From contig RPFO01001958.1 of NCBI GenBank assembly GCA_009746045.1, positions 1 through 38,162 on the forward strand: a DNA stretch of 38,162 nucleotides, read 5' to 3'. The first letter of the stretch is position 1. The number at the start of each line of letters is the position of its first letter. The notes under the pieces are model-generated. The model made no database searches. It was not told where the DNA came from and saw only the letters and a program-made list of their open reading frames with translations. The position numbers and the translations under genes are program-made. Source of the stretch: Mesostigma viride. Its lineage: Eukaryota > Streptophyta > Mesostigmatophyceae > Mesostigmatales > Mesostigmataceae. Positions 1 to 9,934 of this stretch are shown piece by piece.

Positions 1-629
1 TCCGCTTGCATTGACGATTTGGCGCCGACGCGGATGTTCCGCGTCCGCGCCACACTTCGCGGACGTGCCCACTCTCCGCGTTTTCTCCGTTCGCACGTCC
101 TCCGGGACGGGACGCGGAAGTCCATTCCCTGTCGTCCGCCTTGCGTCCCGCGAAATACCACGACGGTACCGGTGATCGGCGCGGCTCCGTTGCGCGCTGT
201 TAGGTCGCGATTAACACCGTAAGGCGATTCGACCGACGCTTCGACTCCGTCCGCGGTTCCTCGGAGGGTCTTCGTAACTCTCGACCGACGCGCGTACTCC
301 TTCTGCCGTTCCTTGACGGGTCTTCGTACTTCCGTCCACGAACTGGGGCCATGCACCCTCGACGGCGGGAGACAGGACATCGGCCAGCGCTCCACGCGCT
401 CAACTTGCTATGGATGGTCTCGTCGCTCCTGGCCTTGTCCGAGGCCACTCGGGAACGAACGTTTCTTTCTACCACGCTCCTACCCCCGAACACAGATTAG
501 TTTCTTTGATCGCGTGCGGCCGGATGAGCGCGTGGAGGCGTTGATGGATGACGTACGAGAGTTGAGTCGCGTCGGCCGACCCGGGCGACTCGCGCCGGAA
601 TGAATGTTTCGCGGTGTTGAACGCCCAAC
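1..629. other. No supportable gene
   Basis: GC-rich sequence with only short open frames on both strands (none over about 100 codons) and no recognisable motif. The composition matches the viral-like genes to the right. Given the dense single-base deletions inferred for the left part of this window, unreadable coding sequence is more likely than true non-coding DNA, but I cannot place a gene here. Confidence 0.5.
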
Positions 630-1480
630 TCAGATGGGGGTTGAATTCGGGAGAAAACGGAGAAGGAATATACCAACGCCGCTTGCCTCCTTGAGCGTAT
701 TGAAACGTCGGCGGAGCAGGAGCGCGTCGCCGGTCCCCGCTTCCGTAGCAGCAGGGCGGAACTCGCTATCTCCTCGTCGGGGTAGGACCGATTTCTTCCT
801 CAGACTCCCTTGTTCTTCTGCCTGCTCGTTCGGCCGGCTTTGCGTGGCGGAAGCGCGTTCCATGTTGATCGTCTTTTCCTGCACGAGCCGTCCTGGAGCG
901 ACTCCAGAAACCATTGAACACGGTTTTCGTGACCGGGGAGCGGCGGCGCGCCGGCGATTTGTCGGAGAAATTGCCGACGAGCGATGTGTGATGGGCAGGA
1001 CCTCCGTCCTCGAGCCCCCGACTTGGTACGGAAATGCGTCAAACACGTCTTTCGCCAAAGACGCTGTCCTCGGGAAATCGGGATCGGATCTTGGGGGTAT
1101 CGTACAACGTACGGATCTTTCCATGATCGCAGCAGTTTGCCGTCCATCCAGTGCTCCTGTCCTTTGCAATGGTGGACGATGAAACCAGATGTGAGTGGCC
1201 AGTCGAAGCGGCGTCATGGACGACGGACATGCCCTGGATCGTCCAGTGGACGCTGAGAGCTCTGTAGATCGCGGCAGCGAGATTCGGATCAGCCGCGCGG
1301 TTTCTGCGCCCCGTCCGCTATCCGCAGGCTTGCGGTTCACGTAGATCCCTGTCGAAACATGGCGATTGTCGCGTCGAGGAAGAAATCGTCAATCCGTGCT
1401 TGCGTAATCATTTTCGTCATAAAAACACGCGCTTTTAGGAGTATCTCGCAAAACTCGCGGTTCTGGAAACACTGCATCAA
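630..1480 (-). CDS. Probable frame-broken minus-strand gene, function unknown
   Basis: The longest frame here is 236 codons on the minus strand (1340 to 630). Protein-like patches occur in more than one minus frame: a segment with ARIDDFFLDATIAMFRQG around 1420-1355 and a segment with PDFPRTASLAKDVFDAF around 1095-1040. Their composition is that of a folded protein rather than of a random GC-rich shadow frame, and they run in the same direction, which suggests one gene with several missing bases. I recognise no family. All three minus frames near 1040-1150 look equally plausible, so the exact frame is uncertain. Confidence 0.3.
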
Positions 1481-2187
1481 CTTCCTCGACCATCAGTGCG
1501 GAACCCGACTTTCTCGTCCTCGTCGTCGTGGACTGTGCGGCGTTGCCCGTTTCCGGGTTACGTCAAGCATCGACCCAGGGCGGCCTCTTCCGCTCCTTCA
1601 ACATGCCATTGACCTTGATGTCGTCGTTCCCGCCCCGCAGCAGGGGTCACGTTCTATAACATGACGCCGGGCGGAAATCCTTCGCAGATTCGCAAGCGAC
1701 GTTCGGCTCCGAGATCTCGTCACGTAGATCCTCTTGCTTGCAGGGGTAGTTGTTTGGCGACGGATATAATGCATCATCACGAAATCGTCGCGGCGAGACG
1801 GATCACGAACTCGAGTTTGTCTCCGGCTCGAGGGGCAGCGTCGTGACCGTCGCAAGATAGTCCGCGATCGTGGTAACGTTTCCTCGCCCCGTCGCGCGTC
1901 TCCAGAGCCCGGCAAAAGGACCAAACGTTCCCTCATCGCGCCGCTGCTACGGCGTTCCGGGGCATGACCGCGTCTTGTCGCCGACTTCCACAGCTGCTCG
2001 ACCTCAGGGGAACCCCACCTGTTCCGCCCCACCCCCCTGGTTTCACCCTCGTCGGGAAAACGTTCGGCGTTATCTCCCTCCACGATGACCTGACGAAGTC
2101 CTTGCCGCAAACGGGAAGGCGGGGTGTACGAGGCGGAGGAGGCTCCTGACGCCTTCTTCGACTCCTTTCCGCCTCACGAACGGGCCT
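1481..2187. other. No supportable gene; possible minus-strand coding remnants
   Basis: The longest frame is 170 codons on the minus strand (2110 to 1598). It is rich in Arg and Ser, as expected for a shadow frame. Short protein-like patches in other minus frames (for example EEVDAVFPEPRVLRDTP near 1480) hint at coding sequence, but nothing can be joined with confidence. Confidence 0.3.
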
Positions 2188-2726
2188 TCACTTGACAGGC
2201 TTGATGTCGTGGAACGGCACAGTGGTCGAGAAGGCGGATTGTAGCCCCCCACCAACATCATGATGCCTCCCACCACAGCTTGTCCCCGCAAGACGTCCGC
2301 GACCTTCGCGTTCTTGCGCGGTGTTGCACGTGTGGTTTGGTTGGTGATGCGCCCAGGCAGCGGCGCAGGCTATGCGCAAGAAGAAGGCCACGCGCGGGCC
2401 GGGGGCGGAGGTTTTCTCTCGGACGGCCATCTCATGGCCGCCAGCACCGTCGTCTGCGAGAACCTCTGTTCGATCCTGCGCAGAGGCCGTGTTTCCGGCA
2501 TGCGTCCACCCCTTGGTGAGGGCCAGTTTCATGACCACGTGGAACTCGTCGATGAACACGGCAATCTTCCGCGTAGAGAGTCGCCTGGATCTCGCCGAAT
2601 ACCTTCTTCTCCTCCTTGACGGACTTGAGGTCTTCTCTGATGGTCCGTACGCGATGGCTTGTACGATGCTTGTTTCTTTTTCAGAGCTCTTTCCACGTCC
2701 GCTTCGGTCAAAGATTTTGTTTTCAT
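2188..2726 (-). CDS. Small protein with C-terminal hydrophobic segment, frame-broken
   Basis: The N-terminus is convincing: an ATG at 2726 begins MKTKSLTEADVERALKKK, an amphipathic lysine-rich start. The signal then passes to other minus frames, including a stretch with KIAVFIDEFHVVMKLALTKG and a late stretch with VADVLRGQAVVGGIMMLVGG that looks like a membrane segment. The frame ending at 2188 closes with a short polar tail. At least three frame changes are needed, so this is either a decayed gene or a real gene with missing bases; the second fits the pattern in the rest of the window. No family recognised. The intact product would be about 180 residues, perhaps a virion membrane protein (inference). 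Confidence 0.45.
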
Positions 2727-2795
2727 TCACAAACTTTGTACTTCCAACAAGCTTTTACGCACGCGAATCTTTCATATAAAGAAATACGATTGATC

Positions 2796-3901
2796 CTATC
2801 GTATTGCGCGGTCGGGTCTCGCACGATGGCACGGGAAGATCGGCATGGCACGACGACGCGCGCCGGATGTCGGCGCGACGGCACGATCGCCCGTTGTCGC
2901 TTTCCCCTCCCCGGCCCGCCACGGCCTCCGCGGCCCCCTGCGCGTCCGGGTCGCCGCCGCCTCGTGCGTCGGTAGTCCAAAGGTAACAGCGGGCTCTATC
3001 GTGTCGGGGGTCGCTAGTAACTCTGCAATCGCAGCGGCGGTTCGGCACGCGTAAAGAACCTTCTCTGCCCTTTCGAAGCGACCTTTTTCCACCCAATCAC
3101 GAGGTCGGCGGCCGTTGTATTGAAGGCCATGTGATTGGTCTGGAGATCCGCGAATGTTTCGACAGCGCTGTCCACAGCTCGCGGGGGTCCGCCGGCTCGC
3201 GTTCCGGCGATCCGGGACGGAAGCGCGTCTCAGCCAATCGTGAGCCGGGACCTCCACGCACGCGTCGAGCGTTCTTCCGTCTTCCAGGTCAGGGGGTTCA
3301 GGAGGGACTTTTGAGATGACGGGTTGGGAGTAATCGACCCCGTTTCTCCCGGTCCTGTTTCCACCCGTAGTACTTGTACGCCGGTCTCCGATCGGATCGC
3401 GAACATATCCGCGCCTCGGCAGGGCCGTTTCGGATCGTCTCGTCTTCGCGTGAGTGCACGGCGGATCGCCGAATCCTCTCCGGAACGCCAGACTGTGCGC
3501 CTTCTCCCTGCTTGAGTTTCGTCGGGGACGAGAACTCGGGCGGCCGGCGTCTCCCGACGCGGCACGAGCCGCATCCCTCTACCTTCTACTTCAAAATCAC
3601 TATCTCCTCCGCTGCGTGAGTCGGTATGGGCAGACGCGAGAAACGCGTCGATCCGGACCTCGTTGGCCGCCTCGACGAGCGGATTGGTACGGTCGCGCGG
3701 CGACGGCTGCTCCGGGACCGTCCCCTCGACGGTCCGGAAGTCCCTGCCCACGGTTTGTATTTGGCAGTTGCGGATTGCCGTTCGTTCCGCCGTTCTTCTT
3801 CGCGAAACCTGGCGTCGGAAACAGAAGAACAGTGCGATGAGACGATGATAGATCAGGCCCAACACCACGGCGACGCAACCGACCACGTGACGCGCCGCCA
3901 A
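2796..3901 (-). CDS. Putative single-pass membrane protein, frame-broken
   Basis: A 223-codon frame starts at 3901. Its N-terminus (residues about 5-28) holds a hydrophobic span, VVGCVAVVLGLIYHRLIALF, followed by basic residues, as in a type of small virion membrane protein. The middle is hydrophilic and acidic. After about 3250 the likely coding signal moves to other minus frames: one with ETFADLQTNHMAFNTTAADL, then one with EKVLYACRTAAAIAELLATP near 3065-3000. The end is set from the frame that closes at 2796 and is approximate. At least two or three missing bases must be assumed. I do not recognise the family; N-terminal anchor plus soluble domain is also seen at 26298-27341 and 28709-29475. 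Confidence 0.45.
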
Positions 3902-4029
3902 TCAGGCAGTCACGTACAACCCGAACCTGCTGGCCGCGTCGCACCGAGTCCGAAACGCTCCGCGGCACGAACGGCCAAAAGTACATGGCGGTCGTCGAAC
4001 AAACGTTTCATACCTGGCACCTATATGTA

Positions 4030-5261
4030 GTTTTAGCTCGAAGTTAATTTTCTGTTCAACAGCTTGTCGGACGACGTGATCTCTCTTGACCGCCGGAGAT
4101 CACGTCCTCCAAGGCTGGGACGCGGAACCTTCGCCGCTCTCATCTCCGGCCAGCGTCATCGCCAGGGACTCCGCTGTCGCAGCACCTCGGGGCGGATGTT
4201 CCGCACGCCCATGCCCGGCATGGTCGAGTGATGGAGAGGTACTCCCAGTGGCTCCTTGGTGGCCTCCGGCGCCTCCGCCCAATGCTTTTGGATGTGGATG
4301 TCCTTCACTACGGGATGGTGGCGACGCTGTCGGCGAAGAACGCGGTCCTTGTCACGATCGCAGAGGACGTGCGGCGTCATGCGTCATTGAACGTGTCCAG
4401 AGGCAGACCTGGCGTTGCCCTTGCAGGGCAGGGAGAGGCCGTGCGCCACGCCGGACATCGAACTCTCGTCGGGAAGGCGAGCTCGAGCTCGCCCCAGGAA
4501 ACATCGAAGAGCATGTTGCTAAAGGCTGGACCGCTGGACATGGTTTCTATACACGTTACTACCGCAATATGATTTCTCGCGTTCAAAACGAACGCTGCGA
4601 ATTTCAGCCGCTCCTACGAGAAACATGGAAGCAAGGTGCGGCATCGGACAACAAGGTCCACACGTTGGAAGTTCCGAACGTCGATGATCCAGAGCGTGGT
4701 GAGCAACCTGGGCGAGGACGCGAGTCGATGTCGCCGGATCATCGAAGAACATCGTGGTGCGGCCTCGCCGTCCTCGAGTCGAAGCACTGCAGGGACCGTC
4801 ACGGACGTGGAGGTGATCATGTCCTCTCATTCACATCCGCACGCAGTAGGGGGCTTCCGTTAACCATCAAGAAAGCCGGTCACCGAGGTTGTGGACGGGT
4901 GAGAGTGGCGGAGGGAGCATTTTCCCCCGAAAGCCCGCCGCCGGCTCGGATCGCGGAACGCCATGATCCCGATCCTTGCGTGCGTGTCAGATACCGCGAG
5001 GAGTTCGACAAGTACTTCACGCAGGTCATCTTACCCCGACGTGGAGGAGAAACACGTGCAGGCGATCATCGTTCTTCAACGTGTTCGGGACTGGTCGGCA
5101 AGACGAGCCGCCCGCTTGAGGAGGACAGCCACTACATCGAGCAAGTACGTCACATGGCGGATCTTTCAACAACCACGTCTGCCGTTCTGCGGGTCAAGAA
5201 GAAGGAAGTCATCGCCAAGCCGTTTCCACACGCGGCGGAAACGATGGCGGAATACATCTGA
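4030..5261. other. Coding-like region, strand and frame undecided
   Basis: A 391-codon plus frame spans 4086-5261, but its first third is rich in Pro, Arg and Ser, as shadow frames are. Its end (VRHMADLSTTTSAVLRVKKK) looks more natural. Another plus frame (4228 on) contains HYGMVATLSAKNAVLVTIAE. On the minus strand equally protein-like patches occur, such as MPGMGVRNIRPEVLRQ near 4220-4175 and FSNMLFDVSWGELELAFP near 4525-4472. High GC at third positions is seen on both strands and does not decide. There is surely coding content, broken by several indels; I cannot assign the strand. The AT-rich stretch 4010-4065 could be a promoter or gene boundary. Confidence 0.4.
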
Positions 5262-5303
5262 ACGAGTCGTTCGCGGGGAGCGGTTAAATTTCCCTCGAGT
5301 AAG

Positions 5304-5815
5304 ATGGGTAAGATGAGCTCGAGCGCCCTTGGACCAAGCCTAACGTCATGCCTCGGGGGAGTCGATGTCGTCCTCATGGGCCCCGCAAACCGTCTCATTC
5401 TCATTCGGAGGCGACCCCTGCGTTCCAGGTCTCCGACAGCACGGGACGCGAGCCCATCCACATCCCGGCCGCTGTCCATCCCGCCGCCGCACCAACAGCA
5501 ACCGCACGCGCAACACCCGTCCATGATGCTGCCCCCGCACGAGCGAGACCCCCGCCCCGGGTCCAAGGAGATGCACGCGGCGCGGCGGCGGCGGACAACC
5601 GCGCGAGACAGCAGCTGGCGCTCGAGAGCCGCATGCGGCAGATCGCGGCGGAGGAGTCGAGAGGCAACGTGATCATGTACATGGTGGTCGGGGCGGGGCT
5701 GGCGTTCGTGCTCGGGTACCTGTTACAACCACGGTCGCGCCTCGTGGCCCCGACATCGCCGAACCGAAGCAAATATAATATCGTTACGAATGATAAATGC
5801 CCACCTTCTCTGTGA
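5304..5815 (+). CDS. Small Pro/Ala-rich protein with C-terminal membrane segment, frame-broken
   Basis: The coding signal begins in the frame of the ATG at 5304 (or the next ATG at 5313), with a Pro/Gln/His-rich linker, and passes near 5580-5590 to the frame that ends at 5815. That change is a one-base loss in a GCG-rich run. The last part has a charged helix (ARQQLALESRMRQIAAEES) and then a clear hydrophobic span, VIMYMVVGAGLAFVLGYL, followed by a short basic tail. The product would be about 155 residues with one membrane anchor near the C-terminus. No family recognised. The end overlaps the likely start of the fibre gene at 5797, so the true stop may lie slightly earlier in another frame. 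Confidence 0.45.
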
Positions 5816-6613
5816 AGATTTGGGAAGTTCACGCGTCCGGTCTCTTTACGCGACGAGATCCACGGCGAAGATGACACTTCCGCTACCGTCCGCGATCTCA
5901 AGATCGTCGGACTCGACCGTATCCATCTTCGTGCCTAACAGCTCAGGAGGTAACAACCGGACAAGACGGTGTCGACGCCACCAAGAAGGTCGTCATTCAC
6001 GGGAACGTGCAGATTCTGGGCGACCTCGTGACGGGTCTGGAGCTCGTCCGTCCCGACGCAGACGATCGCAATTACGCGAAGGATTATGACACGATTAGAG
6101 TCCGACAACACGATGTTCTCATCCGTCTCTAAACATTTGCTTCTGAAAGCAGCGTCGACTTACCTATTCCATCATCGCGGATCACTCGACGCTCGTCGCT
6201 CATACGTCTGCGATGGAGACCATGCGAACGCACAACGGACGCGTTCGCCATACGAGGAGATTCAGGACCGAAAACCGACAGTTCGTAGCGGATGGTTCAC
6301 AGTTCCGCGCAGATGACCGCTCCTCAGACGGGGACGAAGGAATGGCGAGGAGTCATCGACCCGGCATCAACGATTTGGAGATGGTCACGGAGGCCCAGTT
6401 GCGCCTTTCCGCGGGACGCGTCGAGCTCGGGAAAATTGCGATTGCCGCAGGGCTCGGAATCGATTTGTGTCCGTCCGTGGGGACTCGTCGCGGCCAGGAC
6501 CCCATTCCAAGTTGACAATTGCGTTCTCCGATACCGGCAAGTGCACCAAGATCGCTGCCGTATCTCTTGGTGGTGCCGCCAATAAGGGAGAGAACATATT
6601 GATCACGGGGGAC
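5797..6613 (+). CDS. Fibre/adhesin gene, N-terminal part, cut by retrotransposon insertion
   Basis: The likely start is the ATG at 5797. The coding signal is split over several plus frames by missing bases: EDDTSATVRDLKIVGLDRI (about 5865-5930), VVIHGNVQILGDLVTG (about 5985-6037, a motif typical of beta-rich virion fibres), DLEMVTEAQLRLSAGRVELG (about 6375-6435), and the last segment, ending in NILITGDT just before the insertion. The frame at 6618 continues exactly into the frame at 17393 if the retrotransposon and one copy of the 5-bp duplication are removed, so this is the first part of the gene that continues at 17388. The intact N-terminal part would be about 270 residues. Likely role: surface fibre or receptor-binding protein (inference from the repeats and lectin-like domains downstream). 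Confidence 0.6.
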
Positions 6614-6618
6614 ACGAT
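6614..6618. repeat. Target-site duplication, left copy (ACGAT)
   Basis: ACGAT directly precedes the left LTR and is repeated directly after the right LTR at 17388-17392. Five base pairs is the usual length for Ty3/gypsy integrase. Its presence shows that both ends belong to one insertion event. Confidence 0.93.
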
Positions 6619-7181
6619 TGTTACGCCGCGGATATCTACCTCCACCTCTGCCTCTAATGGGCCTGATACTACCTAAACTGGTCAGGCCTCCTCTACTTAA
6701 CCCTCTGGCGAAAGACGAACGTGACGGAGCTGATCTCAATGCATTAACGTAAGTGTTGCTATAATACGCCATACAACCATTTACCAAAACCCGTTTACTC
6801 CAGAATAGAGGAAGGAAACACAACTACACTGCCGTGACCCAAGCCAAATGTGTCAATTCACTTAACACACGCCGATAACCACACAAGGAGTGGAACGTGC
6901 ATAAATGGTCACCAACGTCCAACAGGCTCGGGCCGACCTGGCCCTCGCCTGCAGAACCACAGAAACACAGGCAGGTGCACAGATGCACGCCGGTCCACTA
7001 CATTCTACAAAAGGATAAGGACCACTAATATAGTACGCGGCGCGGCGCCAAAGGCACCCATTACCACAGTACTTTACGGGGACAATCATGTCCAAACTAG
7101 AACTGCACGTAACCTAGGAACAACCGAGGCCATGGACCTAATTTACGTCCGTAACTACAACGAATTGTTACGCACGTAACA
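6619..7181 (-). repeat. 3' LTR (left copy, 563 bp)
   Basis: A direct repeat of 16816-17387. It begins TGTTACGCCGCG and ends CGTAACA, so the termini form an inverted repeat TGTTACG/CGTAACA. Aligned by eye with the right copy, it lacks nine bases at eight places and shows no substitution. The missing bases are near 6805, 6848, 6879, 6918, 7049, 7061 (two), 7074 and 7173. Confidence 0.95.
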
Positions 7182-7197
7182 CCTCCCCCCCACAAAA
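7182..7197 (-). promoter_or_regulatory. Polypurine tract for plus-strand priming
   Basis: Read on the minus strand, TTTTGTGGGGGGGAGG lies directly before the 3' LTR. A purine-rich run in this position is the standard primer for second-strand DNA synthesis in LTR retroelements. Confidence 0.8.
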
Positions 7198-7558
7198 GGT
7201 AGGGAGCCCTCTCCCTACGCAGAGAGGAGGAACCAAAGGGTAGGAAAATAATCCTAACGCAACCCAGACACACCAACACAATCGATAGACATCCCGATAC
7301 AAAGCACCAATAGTTCCACGGTCTCCACCACCACGCCGGGTGGTTGTAGGGTTAGCCAGCACCAAGCCTGGTGGTAGGTTCCCCTAAACTGCCTGGAACG
7401 GAGTCCTGGCCGGGGGACGCACTGGCAGGACACACAGAGTAAAACACATCCAGCGCTTAAGGACCAAGAACAAGCCAACCAACTGGCCAGAATATGAGGG
7501 CGACTCTAGTCTACATACCGGAGGACAACACCCTCAGGTCGGGCCTAAGGCCCTCTAT
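7198..7558 (-). other. Element 3' untranslated stretch
   Basis: 361 bp between the polypurine tract and the stop of the last ORF of the element. No frame longer than about 75 codons on the element's coding strand and no motif that I recognise. It contains short direct repeats of CCTGGTGGTAGG/CCGGGTGGTTGT type. Confidence 0.6.
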
Positions 7559-9858
7559 CTAGTGGCCATCCGTCTGGTAAGTGCCACGAGAGGCCAGCAG
7601 GACCTCCAGGTAGGCCTGGTAGTGAGCCACATCCTCAACATTGTCATGCCTATCTACAGTGAGGAAAACATCGGCCCACACGCCGTCAGGAAAGAGGCCC
7701 AGGAAGGCCCAGTAATACCTATGCTGCGTGAGGACGACCTGGCCACGGGCCCAGTCCAGAAAGCCACAGGCAAAGAGGCGAAGGAAAGGCTCTACCGCGA
7801 TCAGGCAAAGGGCCCGCAGGAGGAGGCAATGATACCGAATCCGAGGGCGCAGACCCGTCGGGAAGAACAGGTCCACCAGGGGCTCCACGTTGGACGGCCA
7901 CAACCGGATGTGCCGAACCTCGCGGGAGCGCCACCGACGAACACACTGTCGCGACCCGAATGTCTCTAGGTAGTCGCTGGCACGAGGAGGAGGGTGACCG
8001 CGGGAGTCTAGACCCTGGCCCGGGATAGGCGCCGGGCGGCGGGCATCCCACTCAAGGATGGGCTGGAGGACCGTAGTGTACGCCGCACCCGGCACCGCAG
8101 GAAACTCTACTGTAAGGGCATCCGAAGCCATAATGCCCAGAGGGGGAGGGTAAGCCCACTGAAACCCACCGTAGGTGTCCAAGTCGTTGTGGCGCCTCGC
8201 CCAGCGATACAGGACGCGCCGGACCAGGATCTCACCCTCGAACACCGGATCAGCTAAAATAACCATGTCGAACGGAGGCCGATCAGTCTCAATGGGTAGG
8301 CCACGATCCCGGGGCGCCCGACACACCTGGGAGAACCCATAGGACATGGGAGAGATGGCAAGCTCAGCAGAGGCGCGCGGCAGGTCACACTGTCGGCAGG
8401 CGAGTGCGGACATACCATACCCCGGAATGGGCGTGTCACGCGACTCCGGCGTCGCGTGCACCACAGAAGGAGCCCTGTCCCGATCACCCTGGGACAACTC
8501 CCTGAGGGAATCGGCAGCGCGGGTGGCGCGAGGATCCTGACCGGTGGACCGAACAACCGCGGCCAAAGACCGCGAGGCCGAAGGAGGAGGGACCGGAGCA
8601 GGGGCTGACGCAGGGGCAGGAGCCGACACCGACGCAGGGGGCACTGGTAAAACAGGAGGTCGCGCCGGACCTGAAGCCAGAGAGGGCCGTGACGGACCCA
8701 CCAACGACGCAGGCGCGCCGGTCTCCGTTGCCGGTGCACCCTCAGGCCACATGTTGAAAATGGGGCCCGTAGGGACAGGCAGTCCTGCATAAGATTGACT
8801 ACCATCCAGGCCCCAGTCAGGAACCGGAATCCTCTGCGGAGGACCACCCTCCCAAAGTCTGGGAAGCCCGCTAGTATCGCCAAAGAAACCCCGCGACGTC
8901 TGCGCCTGAGCGGGAGGAGGCTCGGAAGCAGCGACGGAGGGCGAGCTAACAGGGGCAGGAGACTCCCGCGTAGGCGCAGGTAGAGCGGTACAGGCGCAGA
9001 GGCAGCAGGAGTCGCAGGAGCCGCCGGAACCACAGCGACCGCGGGCGCAGGCGAAGCCGTAGTCGCCGGGGCGACAGAAGGGGTAGGGGGCGCGGATCCA
9101 GCCGGCGTGGCCGGGACCTGCGCCTGGGCCGCAAGGAAGGCCCCAAACGCCGTGGTCAAAGACTGGATCTGAGCCTGCATAGCCGAGACCGTCGCCGAAA
9201 GAGGATCAGGCAAACCCGAAGGGGTAGGCTCCACTGCGACATCCCGGGTCGACCGAGGGGACGACGGGACCGGAGAGGGAGGGACAGACACCGAGGAGGC
9301 GGACGCAGCGCTCGAGGCAGAATAATCTGGAGTATAATGTACCTCGGCTGGGGCGCCCGAAGGGGTAGGACCACTAACCGCTAGTCCCGCCGACTGATCA
9401 GCTATCTCCATGAACTCTACGGCCCGTAAAAGGTCGCAGGGGTTCTCGTCTACCTCAGCATCACCCTCAGCTGGAAGCCACGGGAACACCTCCCGTAGGC
9501 AGGTACGGCCCACAGGAGTGGAGAGGTAGGAGAACACACGGCAACACCGGAGAACCGCATCTATCTGCCCCAAGGCGGGACAGCTGGAACCACACCCCAA
9601 CAAACAGTGTCCGGCATCATCGAAACCGTGCAGGACAAGCTGGTGCGGCTCATCAGGGGAAGGACCATACCACGTGACCCCGAAGAGGGCCGCCCTGACT
9701 AAGCTCGCATGTTGGGCCTGAAGGGCCGGCTGCACAACGCCACCCCGGTAACATGATCGCGACACCCAACGGCCCGGAAGGGCCTCGAAATACAGCTCAG
9801 GGTCCGGTAGGGGCAGGGACGGCAGCGGGCTCTCAGCCGGAGGGGTAGGCTCTGTCAT
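7559..9858 (-). CDS. Unrecognised long ORF between integrase and 3' LTR (env position)
   Basis: The reading frame starts at the ATG at 9858 (MTEPTPPAESP) and continues to 7559. One missing base near 8950-8990 splits it into two open frames; counting that base gives about 767 codons. The order is: a globular N-terminal part with several cysteines (about residues 15-140), a long Ala/Pro/Ser-rich linker (about 190-440), and a globular C-terminal domain rich in aromatic residues (RWARRHNDLDTYGGFQWAYP). I see no signal peptide, no transmembrane helix and no fusion-protein features, so it does not look like an envelope protein although it sits where env sits in retroviruses. The linker could also mark an additional structural protein. 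No family recognised. A start at 9984 would overlap Pol and is less likely. Confidence 0.7.
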
Positions 9859-9934
9859 GACGGCTGCGGAGGGGAGGGGACAACCAACCACCCGTCGACA
9901 GCAGACATAACATAAGAGAGGAGAAGGCCTACGA

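Noticed and set aside
4086-5261. Single 391-residue protein on the plus strand
   Set aside because: The first third has shadow-frame composition, and the minus strand holds patches just as protein-like, so no confident gene call was made.
1-5300. Non-coding or decayed viral region
   Set aside because: Protein-like patches in changing frames and the measured deletion rate in the left LTR favour unreadable genes over decay; left undecided.
6850-7179. Coding sequence inside the LTRs (109 codons at left, 5' end of the 17337 frame at right)
   Set aside because: Lies within the LTR repeat; in the right copy it only runs into the fibre frame by chance across the LTR end.
7559-9858. Retroviral env gene
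   Set aside because: Right position, but no signal peptide, membrane helix, furin-like site or fusion segment can be seen.
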